A stretch of 64,000 nucleotides of DNA from Microthyrium microscopicum. Lineage: Eukaryota; Ascomycota; Dothideomycetes; Microthyriales; Microthyriaceae. Shown one piece after another: positions 26,380 through 38,316 of the stretch. Where the stretch lies: positions 631,530 to 695,529 of the forward strand of contig MU004238.1 in the NCBI GenBank assembly GCA_010405405.1, given 5' to 3'. Below the pieces are notes generated by a model that saw only the letters and a program-made list of their open reading frames with translations, made no database searches and was not told the DNA's origin. The first letter of the stretch is position 1. Each line of letters begins with the position of its first letter. The position numbers were made by a program, and so were the translations under genes.

Positions 26380-27713
26380 CACCCGTAATCTCTGATCTTG
26401 TAAACGGACGGTCTGGGAAAGGTATTTCGGTGTAGTGGACTTGAAGTCTCCTGCATAACACGTCAAGGAACAATCCTTGTGGAAGTGTGCTGGACTTGTT
26501 TTGTGTTAGCTGTCATGGAAAGGATCTCACGATGGATGCTGCTTCCTCCTCGACCACCTAAATAGTTCTATGATTAGTAAATTTATAAATAATGCATGAT
26601 CTCATACTCATATTGTGGAATATGTCGCTTTCTAAAGACAATTGACAACAGATCCACATGGCATAAGATGTTGATGAATGCACGCCCGATAGCTAGAACA
26701 GATCCAGATGGCAATATGCGTCAGTGGCTTCCTTCGATTGAAATCTGAGATGATCTCGCATGTACAACAACAATGCATTATATTTGCGATGACCAGAGCT
26801 TCCAGTCCTGGGGCCGGGTCGTCGTTTAGGATAACCCTCATACCTGTGATAGGTACTTTGTGGATATCAAAAAGCTCTTGGTCTCATCGAGTGCACTAAA
26901 TACGTACGAGTTCGTCAATTTTTCATGTCAATGAGTCGGAAAAAACTAGATGGCGCTGCCAGCAGCTTTCTTGGCTGCCAGACGCTACACGCTATTTTCG
27001 GACTGTCAAAGGCTTTCAAACTTGATTGATTCGTCGAGTTCCATGGAAACATGATATCTCTCGTTTAACATGACGTTATCGTGTATCGTGAATAGAGCGG
27101 CAGATCGATAGACTTGATACATCATCGATGTTGTAGTCGATATAATCGTTCATTCGACCGAATTTAGACTCATAATCGAACAGTGATGGTCGCCGAGACA
27201 GTATCGTATCTGGAACGTTGACTGGTTGATACCAATTTTGGGCAGCCAGAATGTAGGCTGCCTAGGCCATGACTAGTGGATCCTTCCAAAGATTGACATA
27301 TTGGGGGTTCCGGGACGATCACTTTTCGGTTATGGGTGTAAAATGCGCTGAAGTTTAGAGATAGGGAAATATTTGCTTTGACTAACCAGAACGTGAACGC
27401 CAGATCAAACAAGAAAACAACTAATAAGTGTAAACTGTGTCTCTCAGTCTCTAACGCATTGATGAGGATAAGTCGATCCTGTGATAAGGTTATCACAATA
27501 TGCGAGTCGATATGCTGTACATGATCGTTTCCTGAGCATTCAAGGTGGCGCAACTTCTTGTTGCGAGGCGATCGACTTGATGCACATACAGAACTACCGG
27601 TAGGCAAAAACAATGAAGTAATGGTAGAACACAACTTCATTCTCTGTGTTTTATGAGGGTCATTACGCAAGAATAGATACGACATCGCTGGGATGTTTCT
27701 GATACCATGATCG
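26380..27713. other. Gene-poor island, left part
   Basis: No exon chain, domain or RNA gene was recognised. The first 200 bases carry the VWA gene's 3' untranslated region. The rest has many short open frames without family features. Confidence 0.45.
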
Positions 27714-27916
27714 CTCCTTCTGACTTTACAACAGGGTCGCTCTTTCTGCATTCAGAGCAGGTCGCTCTTTCCACCTTCAAATCTGGGTCGCTGCTTCTGC
27801 ATTGATAGCAGGTCGCTCTTTCCACCTTCAAATCTGGGTCGCTGCTTCTGCATTGATAGCAGGTCGCTCGCTCCTTCTGCGCTCAGAGCAGGGTCGTTCC
27901 TTCTGTAATCGGAGCA
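27714..27916. repeat. 51-bp minisatellite and shorter derivatives
   Basis: Two exact 51-bp units lie head to tail at 27758-27808 and 27809-27859 (each starts CAGGTCGCTCTTTCCACC). Shorter variants of the GGTCGCT…TTCTGCATT…AGAGCAG half-unit lie on both sides. On the minus strand one frame reads a 17-residue repeat containing CYQCRSSDPDLKVERAT. That frame is closed by stops on the left side of the array, so coding is doubtful. Confidence 0.85.
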
Positions 27917-30049
27917 GAATCAACCCACTAGCAGAATAGGGCATCGTTCAACTCTGGCTTTGATTCCTCCTCCACTACAGAACGCGGGGTTAGTTCTCGA
28001 CAAACTTGACCAACTAGCTTACATGTCAAAGCGACTGCCATCAGCTCTGGTACGAAGTATCCAGAATCGATCTGCTTGACGATCATGCGAATCATTCTCA
28101 TGCGGATCATTCTTATGAACATGGTTCCAACAAGGAGGAGTTCTTTGACAAGGCCGAACGAACTTGGTGAATACCATCTATCTCTACCCACCGTTCTGAC
28201 GGCGAGCGAAGTCGATAACACGGGGACTTGAGGCTAGAAACAGGTATATGATACATTTGTCCTGATTTCAAGTTTTGCTAATGATTAAGAATTCCACTCT
28301 TTTCAACGACATGCCGACGCAGTGGCCAAACAAAAAACGCACGTACAGCAGCCAAGTAGGCTCAACAACAAAACGCATCTTGACATCTTTCCCTGTGGAA
28401 AGGACGCAGCGACATTCTCAGATGGTCATTTGATAATCTTAGGCATATCGTCCAACTGCTACCTGCCAGATGGACGTTGACAACGGGGCGAGACTGGAAG
28501 CAACAGACGCGATTCCAATCACCCAGACTCTCTTTATGCTCCGAAGTAATTGCCGAGAGCGTTCCCAAAGTTCCCGTCATGGCGTCAATCAAAATTCCAA
28601 GGAGCCGTGATAGTTGGAGTTGTGCATGTCGATCTTGATCGTGCTGTTAAGGGATCGCCATTCCGATATGCCTGGTGTCCCACATGCTGCCAATCACAAG
28701 GCTATCCGATTTCAAAGATGACCGTAAATTGAGGGTTTGACACTGTATAATGCACCACACCTTACGAATGACAATTCGACATTCGCGCCCTTCGTCCAAA
28801 TGGATGTGGCTGGCCGCGAATGTGCTCGTAAACACAAAGCACCACGATCGGTCGGATATGACAAGCGTCGCTGGACAGGTGAGACTGACGGATCGTTCCA
28901 GTATGAGCCGAAACGACGACGAAAGGGCAACACACTGCGACGAACAGCTTGCGACTTTACATGACCGTCTTTGGTACGCATGATTTGTGCCAAAGAAAAG
29001 ACAAGCTGCCTGGAGAATGCATGAAGTCCTGCGATGATCAAACCTTGCCATTGTTGCATACATTGATGAATTTCAGGTGACGCCGTGACGCCCTGCAACG
29101 AAAATAACGAGAGACTGCAAGAAAATGACTGTTGTTGCTGTGGCGAGACAAACGAGTTAACTCCAATAGAGGCGACAAGCATTTCCCCGGACAGTCATCC
29201 TACAGAACACGATCGGGGCTATCCTCGCGCTGTTTATCCCAAAGACCAAAACAAGCCTCAGCAACTGAGAGACGGCACAACATTATTAGGCCTCCACGAA
29301 GAAGGATCAAGAAGGTGCGGGAACTCAGTACCCGCCAATCGCAAGTGGAGAAAATGCAATCAAACAGTCCTTCAAGCAACGAAATCATGGGCTCATGTTT
29401 GGGACCAACTGTGGCACACGAATCGAGTCAAGGCTTGCGGAAGATTTTGAGCTATTCCCAAGAACGGGAGCTGGGCATGACTATGTAGCACCGATATGAT
29501 TCTTGAAGGAAACAATGAAGGACGCTGGTGTCCATGTTTGCAAAGGTGAAGAAGAGTCAATAGCAACTTGTGAACAAGGCTTTTGATCCACCATCCTTCA
29601 GGCCCAAGTATCTAGAAATGGAGAAGCGGGAATGCTGCATCCATACAGCGATTTGAAAGATGAAGAAACCCCAAAGGCATTTTTGTAAGTTGTATATAAT
29701 GGTCTCAGGAGCTATTCCAACAATCACACGTAGAAAATATCACTTTTAAACTCCATACTTTACAAAAGGGACAATGATAATTTAGGCTCAAAACCAACAT
29801 AAATTACGATCTTTACCTGGCCAGCCGTACCGTGGCCCTAGAATCAGATGAAGTGCTCAAACGTCGGAGGTGAAGGAGCTATGGTGGTTGGTTGACGGTG
29901 ACGGCGAACAACAGTGAGGTTGATTGGCTGGTAAAACGTCGTAGTGTAGCATAACATATTCACTGAGCGGAGATCCAGGGCCCTGGTCTTGTGTCATACG
30001 GTCGACAGCAACCTAGAATAACCCCTCAAGGAGAGCATCGAGCTATTTA
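27917..30049. other. Gene-poor island, centre-left
   Basis: This is over 2 kb with only short open frames and no recognised domain, tRNA or transposon terminus. The short stretches near 29085-29480 and 29560-29690 look like possible worn-out coding sequence, but no family could be named. Confidence 0.4.
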
Positions 30050-32280
30050 AGAATCTGGGAATAAGAGTTATCTGAGCCGAAAACCTTATTCCGAAAATTC
30101 TATAAGTTACTCATCAATAGCGGTGATGTGGAGAGCGGGTGGTAGAGAAGCTTGCAGATTCAGGCACTATTCCAGCTTTGCTTAAGCGTGCCAATCCTTG
30201 AGCAAACTGTTGCAAAAGATAGGAATAAGAGTTATCTTATAAGAAGGCCATATTCCTAACTTTTCAGATCAAGCCATAAAAGATTGGTGGTGTGGCAAGT
30301 TGCGCAACTAAAGGGGGTTGAATCATCTATGACCCAGCAGAAAAATCATTTTCATCGCCCATCCTAGATCGATCAGTTTGAAAAGTTAGGAATAAGCCTT
30401 ATATGCTGAAAGAAGCTTATTCCGAACTTTTCAAACTAATTGATAGAGCTTTGATGTTCATCTTCCTACCCCTATTCACCCCCTTTTCGAACAACAACAA
30501 ACCTTAGCACAGCCATCTAATGTCTGACGGCCTTGAAAAGTTCGGAATAAGCTTGAATCTGGATCAAAGGCTTATTCCTATCTTTTTATAGCGTTTGGTC
30601 AAGAACTGACCATTTTATAATAACTTAGCAACGGTAAGTCGTAGAGGTCTAAAAGAGTAGGAATAAGCGTCTAAGGTTAATAAAAGCTTATTCCTATGTT
30701 TTTATATTGTTTACTCAAGAACTGAAGGTTTTACTGTAACTCAAAAACGGTTGGTCTTAGAGCTTCAAAAACATAGGAATAAGCTTTATTGAGCCTTAGA
30801 AGCTTATTCCTAAGTTTTTATAACGTATACTTAAAAACTGACCCTTTTAGAATAAGTCAACAACGGTACGTCCTAGAGCTCTATAAAACTAGGAATAAGC
30901 TTTATTAAGCCTTAGAAGCTTATTCCTAAGTTTTTATAACGTATACTTAAGAACTAACAGTTTTAGAATAAGTCAACAACGGTACGTCCTAAAGTACTAT
31001 AAAATTAGGAATAAGCTTCAAGCTAGCGTAAAAACTTATTCCTACGTTTTTAGACCTTATTGTCAAGAAATGACCTTTTTAGAACAAGTCAAGAACTGTA
31101 AGTAGTAGAGCTTTAAGAAGCTAGGAATAAGTATTATTTAATGCTCAAAGCTTATTCCTATATTTTTAGAGCGTGCAGCCAACGATTAACGCTCTTACAG
31201 GGGTAGTCAAGAACTATAAAGCCATTAGTACTAAAGTATATTCTCTATAAACATAGGAATAAGCTTTTCTAAGCTATTCAAGCTTATTCCTAAGTTTTTG
31301 AAGCGTGCAGCCAAGAACTAACGACGTTGTAGGGGTAGTTAGCGATTTGTTAGTTATACTAAATAAAGTTATATAAAGGATTACTACTAGATTTATATTC
31401 TTTAAAAAGATAGGAATATAAGCTTTTCTATGTAATTATAGCTTATTCCTATTTTTTTTTAGATCTATTAAGCTTAGATTAAGTAAGTTATTATATTTTA
31501 AGCTATAGTATATCTATAGATCTATAAAAGTAGGAATAAGCTTTTCTATCCCCTAGAAGCTTATTCCTAAATTTATAGATTTATATCTCTTAAATTAGGC
31601 AAGTTTTTATATCTTAAGCTATAGTTTATCTATAGATCTATAAAAGTAGGAATAAGCTTTTCTATCCCCTAGAAGCTTATTCCTAACTTAGTCGATTTAT
31701 ATCTCTAAGATTAAGTAAGTTATTTTATCTTAAGCTGCAGTATATCTATAGATCTATAAAATTAGGAATAAGCTTTTCTATCCCCTAGAAGCTTATTCCT
31801 AAATTTATAGATTTCTATCTCTAAAATTGAGCAAGTTTTTATATCTTAAGCTATAGTATATCTATATATCTATAAAATTAGGAATAAGCTTTTCTATTCT
31901 ATAAAAGCTTATTCTTAACTTTATAGATTTATATCCCTAAAAATAAGGAAGTTATTATATCTCAAGCTATAGTATATATAGAGATTTAAAAAACTAGGAA
32001 TAAGCTTTTCTATTCTATAAAAGCTTATTCCTATCTTTATAGACTTATAAGTCTAGGATTGAGCAAGTTATTATATCTTATGCTATGGTATACAGAGAGA
32101 TCTAAGAAAGTAGGAATAAGCTTCTATAGAAAAGAAAAGCTTATTCCTATCTTCTTGGATCTATTAACCTAAGATTGAGCGACTTATTGTATCTTAGGCT
32201 ATGGTACGTATATAGCTCTAAAAAGATAGGAATAAGCTTCTTCATGATAGAAAAGCTTATTCCTATCTTTTCAAGGCAAA
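30050..32280. repeat. Satellite of 18 phased palindromes, 116-bp period
   Basis: Eighteen copies of an inverted repeat, GGAATAAG…CTTATTCC, with the fuller core TAGGAATAAGCTT / AAGCTTATTCCTA. The left GGAATAAG begins at 30058, 30222, 30389, 30544, 30660, 30776, 30892, 31008, 31124, 31256, 31413, 31533, 31649, 31764, 31881, 31997, 32113 and 32229. Most steps are exactly 116 bp (115-120); the first three are 155-167, and two in the middle are 132 and 157. Each palindrome has arms of about 11-25 bp and a loop of 10-20 nt. The roughly 75-bp spacers drift from copy to copy: the left part shares ACGGTACGTC-like text, the right part TATCTATAGATCTATAAA. The array is AT-rich and has no long open frame. 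Confidence 0.95.
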
Positions 32281-34849
32281 CGAAATAATGTTGAGTTATC
32301 TATGCTTTGGAGATCTTAGAAAGTGGGCTCTTGATCAGGCTGACTTTGATGTTCTTTGCCAAGACTTACAACAGCCAATCAAAAGCAACGATTTTCAGTC
32401 TATGGATGATGGGCTTGGCAGCGGATTACATCAGCAGAGGGGTATTCAGCATCGTTTCTGCAACATCTTTTATCAATAAGACAAGCGTTATCAACACCAT
32501 CGATACTCTGTCTGTTCGTCGAGGGGCCAACTTCGAAAAGTGATGGGCGCTGATCCTCCCCTACCTATGTATCCTAATTCCTACGAAGACTCACAATCAT
32601 GGCTAGAATAGCGTACACTTCAGCTGTGCAAAGGGCTGGCTGTATTATCAATTTCGCGTTCCAGATACTATATTTTTGAGGATATTTAGGTTGTGATTGG
32701 TTGAATTTCATGAAAACCAATACGGAGGGTGGGGTGTGTCTCAGTGACCATCACTTTTCGAATCAGGGTATACACTGGCGTTTCCTCAGAGATCAGCATA
32801 CTTATCTTCCAATCGATCGCTGAAAGTTCGATAGTGAAAGGCCGAAGGGAGCGAGCGGGATGAGAACTCGTGCCGTGTGAGCCCATCTAGGAAGGTCGGT
32901 GATTTTATCTTGAACGCTTGAGACTTTGGATTCTAGCCTGTTCTATATCTTGATACGAGATAACACACAATGCATTCTTGGGGTACTAGGCGCATCATGT
33001 ACGGGGTCTAGTATCAAAGCACAAGCTATGGCAAATGATATATATTGCTTTTCTCTTCAGACTGCCGCTTTGAGAATCACGAAATCGCAATCAAGGGGCA
33101 TGGACTATGTTTAGATCTCTTATATGAGAGTTTTGCGGGGAAACTCTAATCAAATATACAACAACGTCTGGTCGAACGCTGATCGTTTGCGGTTTGGTAG
33201 GTAGATCTTGGAAAGCGTTTGTTCGTTCCAGTCTCTGGTCGAAATGATTCAACTTTGTAGCGACAAGAGGCTAACAAAGTCTGTCGACGCCATTGTTCAC
33301 GGAGAATTGGGCATTCGTGCTTCCGAACTACCACATATTAAGGTTCCGACAAGTTGATAACAAAGAGCACTAAGATTGGCTTCTGAGTTGGCTTCGCATG
33401 CTGGACGACCAGAGCAGAAAGATACTGTGTGTCAATCAATGTGACGAACAACACACAATCACTGTCTGTAGCGATTTGCGGTGGAATGTATCTTGACGAA
33501 GAGACGCTTTGCCTAAGGAGACGATGATCGCTAGGCCATGTACCAGTAGTATCTTTCTCAGTATCCTGGCTTGCCTGGTCCATGTCATGTACACATTGGG
33601 CCAGGATCTTTTGCCTAGACGCTGTCAAGAAGCGTATGGATTCGCGATTGGCGGGAGTATACCTGTTTACGTTTCCCGATTTAGCGCTGTCAATATATAT
33701 CTACCAGTCTTGCTCTGTCGCTTAGTGCAATTGGGGAGAAATCGCAGGCTCGAACCCTATATAGAATGATTTATAGTACAAGTGCTGGTCTATGATCAGC
33801 ATCTAGGGCACTAGCACTCGATATAAAATTACAAACTGGTATAAAGAAACCTTCTCAGACGTTTGTCCAATACTGGAGTGTTCAGTCTGGGGGTCCAGAA
33901 CTTGGGGCGCATGGATCTTGCTCACTGCTGGTTCATCCAGGTACCCGGATTGATAAGGAGCCAAGATTGTTTAAGCTTTGCATTGGGGCATTTCCAGTCA
34001 CGACTAGGCAAGTAGCAGTCGAAGGCATTGAATGAATGGAGACATTTCGACTCATTGGCACACTAAGATGAAGAGCCGAGACTTGATATCCTATCGTATA
34101 GACTTGAGGCGACTACATTGATTGGGCGCAAAGTAATGCTCAGTTGTACATTGGTTGGTCGCAAGATGAACTGGAAAAGCGCAATCTCAAGAAAGTGAAG
34201 AGTTAGATTGTCGAATCTAAAAGCAGACACAGAACCAGAGACGAAAGATCGACAAGTTTGCCAAAGAGGCATACAAGAACCGATAGATTATATTTTCGAT
34301 AGCCGGGAACTGCTGAAGAGCAAACGTGGATTATTGGGCGTAAGTAAAATTGTAAAGCGATCGATCTTCTCTTTCAAGATGTGACTACTATATATATTAC
34401 GGAATACGGCAACTCGCCTTTCGGAGACGCCCACCTAGACTGTGAGCCACTCGTTAAAGGTTGGGAGTTATCTGGAAACACTATATAGGTACATGGATTA
34501 GGGGTCTTGTGATTTTATAGACTAGCCCTGTCAACCAGACTTTTCGGTTGAACAATATAAAGTGCTTATATTACCAAGGCTTCCAGTCCACTGACCACAG
34601 CTTTTTCATGTGGATCTACCGTTCACAGCAGGGGATGAGTTTGGTTTATAAATAAGGCATTTCGAGATGGCACAACACCTTTAGTACTATTAATGTAAGG
34701 CACTCCCCATATTTCGTTGACGGCGCTTTGATTCCTGAAATCCGTGCTCTTGTTTTTACTACTCTATCACTGCTTGGTTGAGTGAGGAGTTAGACATTCC
34801 TTTGAACCACACTCACTTGAATTTAGATCCCACACGGGGTCGTCCTATC
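32281..34849. other. Gene-poor island, right part
   Basis: This is 2.5 kb without a recognised gene, and the longest open frames are under 100 codons. The last 150 bases hold the probable promoter and leader of the secreted repeat protein that starts at 34850. Confidence 0.45.
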
Positions 34850-37001
34850 ATGATGTCGCGTTGGCTGTTCTTCTTCTTTGCACTTGTTGCATTTGTGTAA
34901 GTTGTCACTCTATAGCAATAGAAGCAAATATCTGATACTGGTATAGACAACTTGCAGTCACGGAAGAAAACGCGTTACAATCGTCGAATTCAACTTTTGC
35001 GCTGAACGCAACTCTGGTGGACAATACAGCATCCTCTGAGGAAGCGTTATCATCAGAGGAAGCGATTACCGGAGATCTAACAGCAGAAGCAGATGGCGCT
35101 GCAGCACCGCCTCCTCGAGGTGGTGGAGGAGGATCGCGTGGCTCTTCTGGCGGAGCATCTCATAGCTCTGGCGGAGGAGGTCGTGCTGGTGGAGCCACTG
35201 GCGACCGAGGTAGCCGTTCTTCCAACTCAGGAGCTCGTTCAGGAGGTAAGATCAACCCGTGATACTGCACATTACGAATTATTTCCTTGAAAAACCTCTA
35301 ACCAGAGGTTCGTTTCTGCTTTCCAGGGTCTCAAGGTCATCGCGAATCTTCTGGACCATCTCATCGTGAATCCTCTGGATCAACTCATCGTGACAGTCCA
35401 GCCCCTCAGCACCATGAGTCTGCGGCACCTCAACATCATGAGTCTACGGGAGCTGGTCATGGTGAAATTGCTGGGCAAGGCCATCGGGCAGCTCCTGGAC
35501 AAGGAAACCGTGAAAACTCGGGCATAGGACGCGCGCCAACTGCAAATCATCGACCTGAAGGCGACCGAGGTGAGGTTACCCGGCGGCTCCTGAGGACTGC
35601 TTCATCTTGGACCATTAACACTCCATCATATCGTTCTAAAGAGCCGTAGCTGACTTATTTCCTGCGTTAGGTATTGGAAGCCGTCCCGCAGAAAACCACG
35701 GAAATGGGTTCGGTAGTCGTCCAAGTGAAAGCCGTCCTCAAGGTAATGGAATTGGCAGCCGGCCAAGTGAGAGCCGCCCTCAGGGCAACAACAACGGAAT
35801 TGGCAGTCGTCCAAACGAGAGCCGCCCTCAGGGTAACAACAACGGGATTGGCAGTCGTCCAAACGAGAGCCGCCCTCAGGGCAATAACAACGGCATTGGA
35901 AATCGACCAGCAGAGAACCGAGGCGGTGAGCAACCTCGCGGAAGCGGATCCCGTCCACTTGAAAATAACAGACCCGGCGAAGGAGCACGTCCAGGAAGTG
36001 GCTACAATCCAGGCTCACGCCCAACTGTACGTCTCAGTCCATCATACAAACTCTTGAATTGCTGACGTGAACTAGGTGACTTCATTCCGAGGAGGCAGCC
36101 AACCTACTGGCAATTTTGGAGGAAACCAAGGACCCGGGAATTTTGGAGGGAATCAAGGACCCGGAAATTTTGGAGGAAACCAAGGACCTCGCCCAACAAA
36201 CAATCCCCAATGGGGCTCAGGATCCCGTGGAGGAGATAACGGTAACAGACCAGGGTGGGAAGGTAGACCTAACGGCCAACAACAGCCTCCACCACAAGGC
36301 TACCAGTCCGATGGATGGGGTCGCAATCGTCCAAACTGGCGCGACGGTAACCAATACCGTGGAAATCGCCCAGGCTGGAATTACCCGGATAGACCAGGTG
36401 AATGGAAGCGTAAGTTTGTTCCCCATCTCCTCCCGTCCCCGGCTAACATACATTAGACGAATGGGGTCAACGGCCAGAATGGCGGCCATATGGCAACGAC
36501 TGGGACAGGCCAGGCTATAATGGCTATCGTCCCTGGGGCGATGCACCATACGGCGGTATTCCATGGCCAACAGTAACTCTACAAGGCCCAATTCCCCCAA
36601 TCCCAACATGGTACGACAACAATTGGCAGCCCCGCGCACCGCGTACCGTCTACAACACCTGGGACACCGGCTATTACGGCGACAACTTCCAGCCACCGTG
36701 GGCCAACCTCCCAGCACCCCAACTACCGCCCATCACAATCCAACTACCCAGCCCACCGCAAGCCGGCTGCCAAGTAGGCGTAACCTCCTTCCCAACAGTG
36801 ATCACAACGGATGCGACGTATACAGATACGATAACGCAGCCGCCGAACGATGCGGTAATCACGGTGTGGATTGATCGGGATAATGGACAGACGTCGACGG
36901 ATTGGGGTCCAGTGGAGACTGTGTATGAGGTGTTTGTGTATACGACGGTGGCAACGGTGGAGGTTGTCAGTACGACGACGCTTTGCTATGTTAATAAGTG
37001 A
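34850..37001 (+). CDS. Secreted multi-repeat protein (novel)
   Basis: Six exons (34850-34896, 34947-35245, 35327-35569, 35671-36026, 36076-36409, 36457-37001) give 607 residues. Exon 1 encodes a signal peptide, MMSRWLFFFFALVAFV. Nearly every following exon has its own composition. Exon 2: acidic, then Gly/Ser/Arg-rich. Exon 3: His-Glu-Ser repeats (SHRESSG, QHHES). Exon 4: a 16-residue repeat, GIGSRPNESRPQGNNN, in several near-perfect copies. Exon 5: three copies of GNFGGNQGP, then Asn/Arg/Trp-rich. Exon 6: Trp/Tyr/Pro-rich, then a Thr/Val-rich β-like end with two Cys (one in AGCQVG, one in LCYVNK). All splice sites are GT-AG and every junction keeps the frame. No family is recognised; a wall-associated or secreted structural protein is a guess. 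It borders the satellite island. Confidence 0.8.
35671..36200 (+). repeat. Coding tandem repeats in the secreted protein
   Basis: Two repeat blocks. At about 35690-35900 a 48-bp unit (GGCAGTCGTCCAAACGAGAG start) recurs and encodes the GSRPNESRPQGNNNGI motif. At about 36105-36190 a 27-bp unit encoding GNFGGNQGP is repeated three times. Units are nearly identical in DNA, which indicates recent expansion. Confidence 0.85.
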
Positions 37002-37131
37002 GGCGGTCTTTGAAATGTTAGGTTGGACCGTAGCTAGCCATGTGTAATAGTCTCAATCTAACCTGATATTGCCGGTCATTCCTTGTATGTGAAGCGAAAC
37101 GTACTCATATGCTTTGAGATACCATGGAATT

Positions 37132-37290
37132 GACGAAATAAATGGCGGGCTCCCATCGAGTGCTTCATTTGCCCTCCAATGCGTGCTATCGCTGATTTCC
37201 CGTCGAATGCGTTGGTTGTTACAGCATCAAATTGTGATAGACTGCGATGGGAGACACTATAGTTGATCCGAGCGCGCCATTTATTTCGTC
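37132..37290. mobile_element. MITE-like element, copy 1
   Basis: A 159-bp element bounded by inverted termini GACGAAATAAATGGCG and CGCCATTTATTTCGTC (16 of 16 match). The inverted similarity continues inward less perfectly (CTCCCATCG / CGATGGGAG). It has no coding capacity. The termini match those at 60273-60467. No clear target-site duplication was seen. Confidence 0.8.
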
Positions 37291-37511
37291 GACTGCTTGA
37301 AGCTCAGTACCAAGAGAACCATACTCCTAGCTCTTGTGTTCGTAAGATCGTAGATCATCCGCCTGGAAAATTCATCAGCTGGTCTTTTGATAAGTCGTGA
37401 ATCAGTATTGAAGGCAAGATCAGGTTGATAGCATCAAATATCCTCTTCCCAATGCATTACAATTGCACGTAATATATACAAACAAGCTCTCTGTCAAATT
37501 CAACTTCCGGT

Positions 37512-38043
37512 CTATTTTGTCACCTCTTCTGGCGTAACCGCATATCTCGGTCTCACGAATCTGTTCTCAGGTTAGCGTTTCATACCACAACAACATAGCC
37601 GAGAACCCATATCGCTCCCATCGGACCACCGTCAAGACAAACATACCGATCACTATGATAGACCTTCGTCTGCGTCCCCAACAGCTCCTTCTCCCTTGCC
37701 TGGTCCGCCCAATATCTTCTCACCAAATCACGATCTTCCTCCGCTTGTAGTAACGCCGTAAGATGGATTCGAGCCCATGCCTTTTCTCTTGATAATTCGC
37801 TAAAGAACCCATATTAGCAACTGTCCATCCATTTCTCTAACCAATAACTCCTTCTCAGCAACTGGGTTGAAGATTCGAGACGTACTTGAGCTCATCCACA
37901 CCCTTTCCATACCGCCAGAAACCAAAGCCCATTACACCAGCCATTATAAGTAAATATGTCGACGGCCGGAATCCTCGTGCGGGGAGATTGCGTTTGTATT
38001 GGACTGGGCGATAGCCGCCGGCGGGCGGCATGTCTTGAGGCAT
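37512..38043 (-). CDS. Complex I GRIM-19 subunit (NDUFA13)
   Basis: Three exons on the minus strand (38043-37886, 37799-37647, 37560-37512) give 119 residues. The start MPQDMPPAGGY and the block YKRNLPARGFRPSTYLL are diagnostic of GRIM-19/B16.6. A single membrane helix covers about residues 28-48. The following part, EKAWARIHLTALLQAEEDRDLVRRYW, and the end with HSDRFVRPRYAV are also conserved. It is a single-pass accessory subunit of mitochondrial complex I. It has no cleavable presequence, as usual for the family. The 3' exon contributes only 16 residues. It is divergent from TRM10 with 273 bp between starts. Confidence 0.93.
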
Positions 38044-38316
38044 GGCGGGCGAGGGTGGGTCGTATCGAGATAAGTGGTGAGAGATTTAGCCCGAAGGCGG
38101 TGGCTAGAGGGCGATTGATACTGGAGAGGATCGATTGAGGTTGAAGCGGAGAGTGTGGAGTGGAGATTGTAGTGGGTTCTTGGAGTTTAGATGGGTTGAA
38201 GTTGAAGCTCCAGAAAACATCACGTGACACAATTTTTTTCATTTCGAGGTTTTGCGACTTGGCTTTTTCTCTGCTAACATTCACAATACTACGATATTGA
38301 GATACTAGTGGGAGAG

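Noticed and set aside
27170-27751. Minus-strand frame of 193 codons in the island
   Set aside because: No recognisable features, and it overlaps the minisatellite; likely chance.
29085-29488. Overlapping plus-strand frames with a CCCC motif
   Set aside because: Both frames lack conserved patterns or splice continuation; possibly a decayed gene, but unsupported.
30050-32280. CRISPR array
   Set aside because: Regular palindromic repeats with spacers look superficially similar. The genome is clearly eukaryotic, the repeat period is 116 bp, and neighbouring spacers are related to each other.
33740-33775. tRNA-like GGCTCGAACCC sequence
   Set aside because: No acceptor stem or anticodon arm can be built around it.
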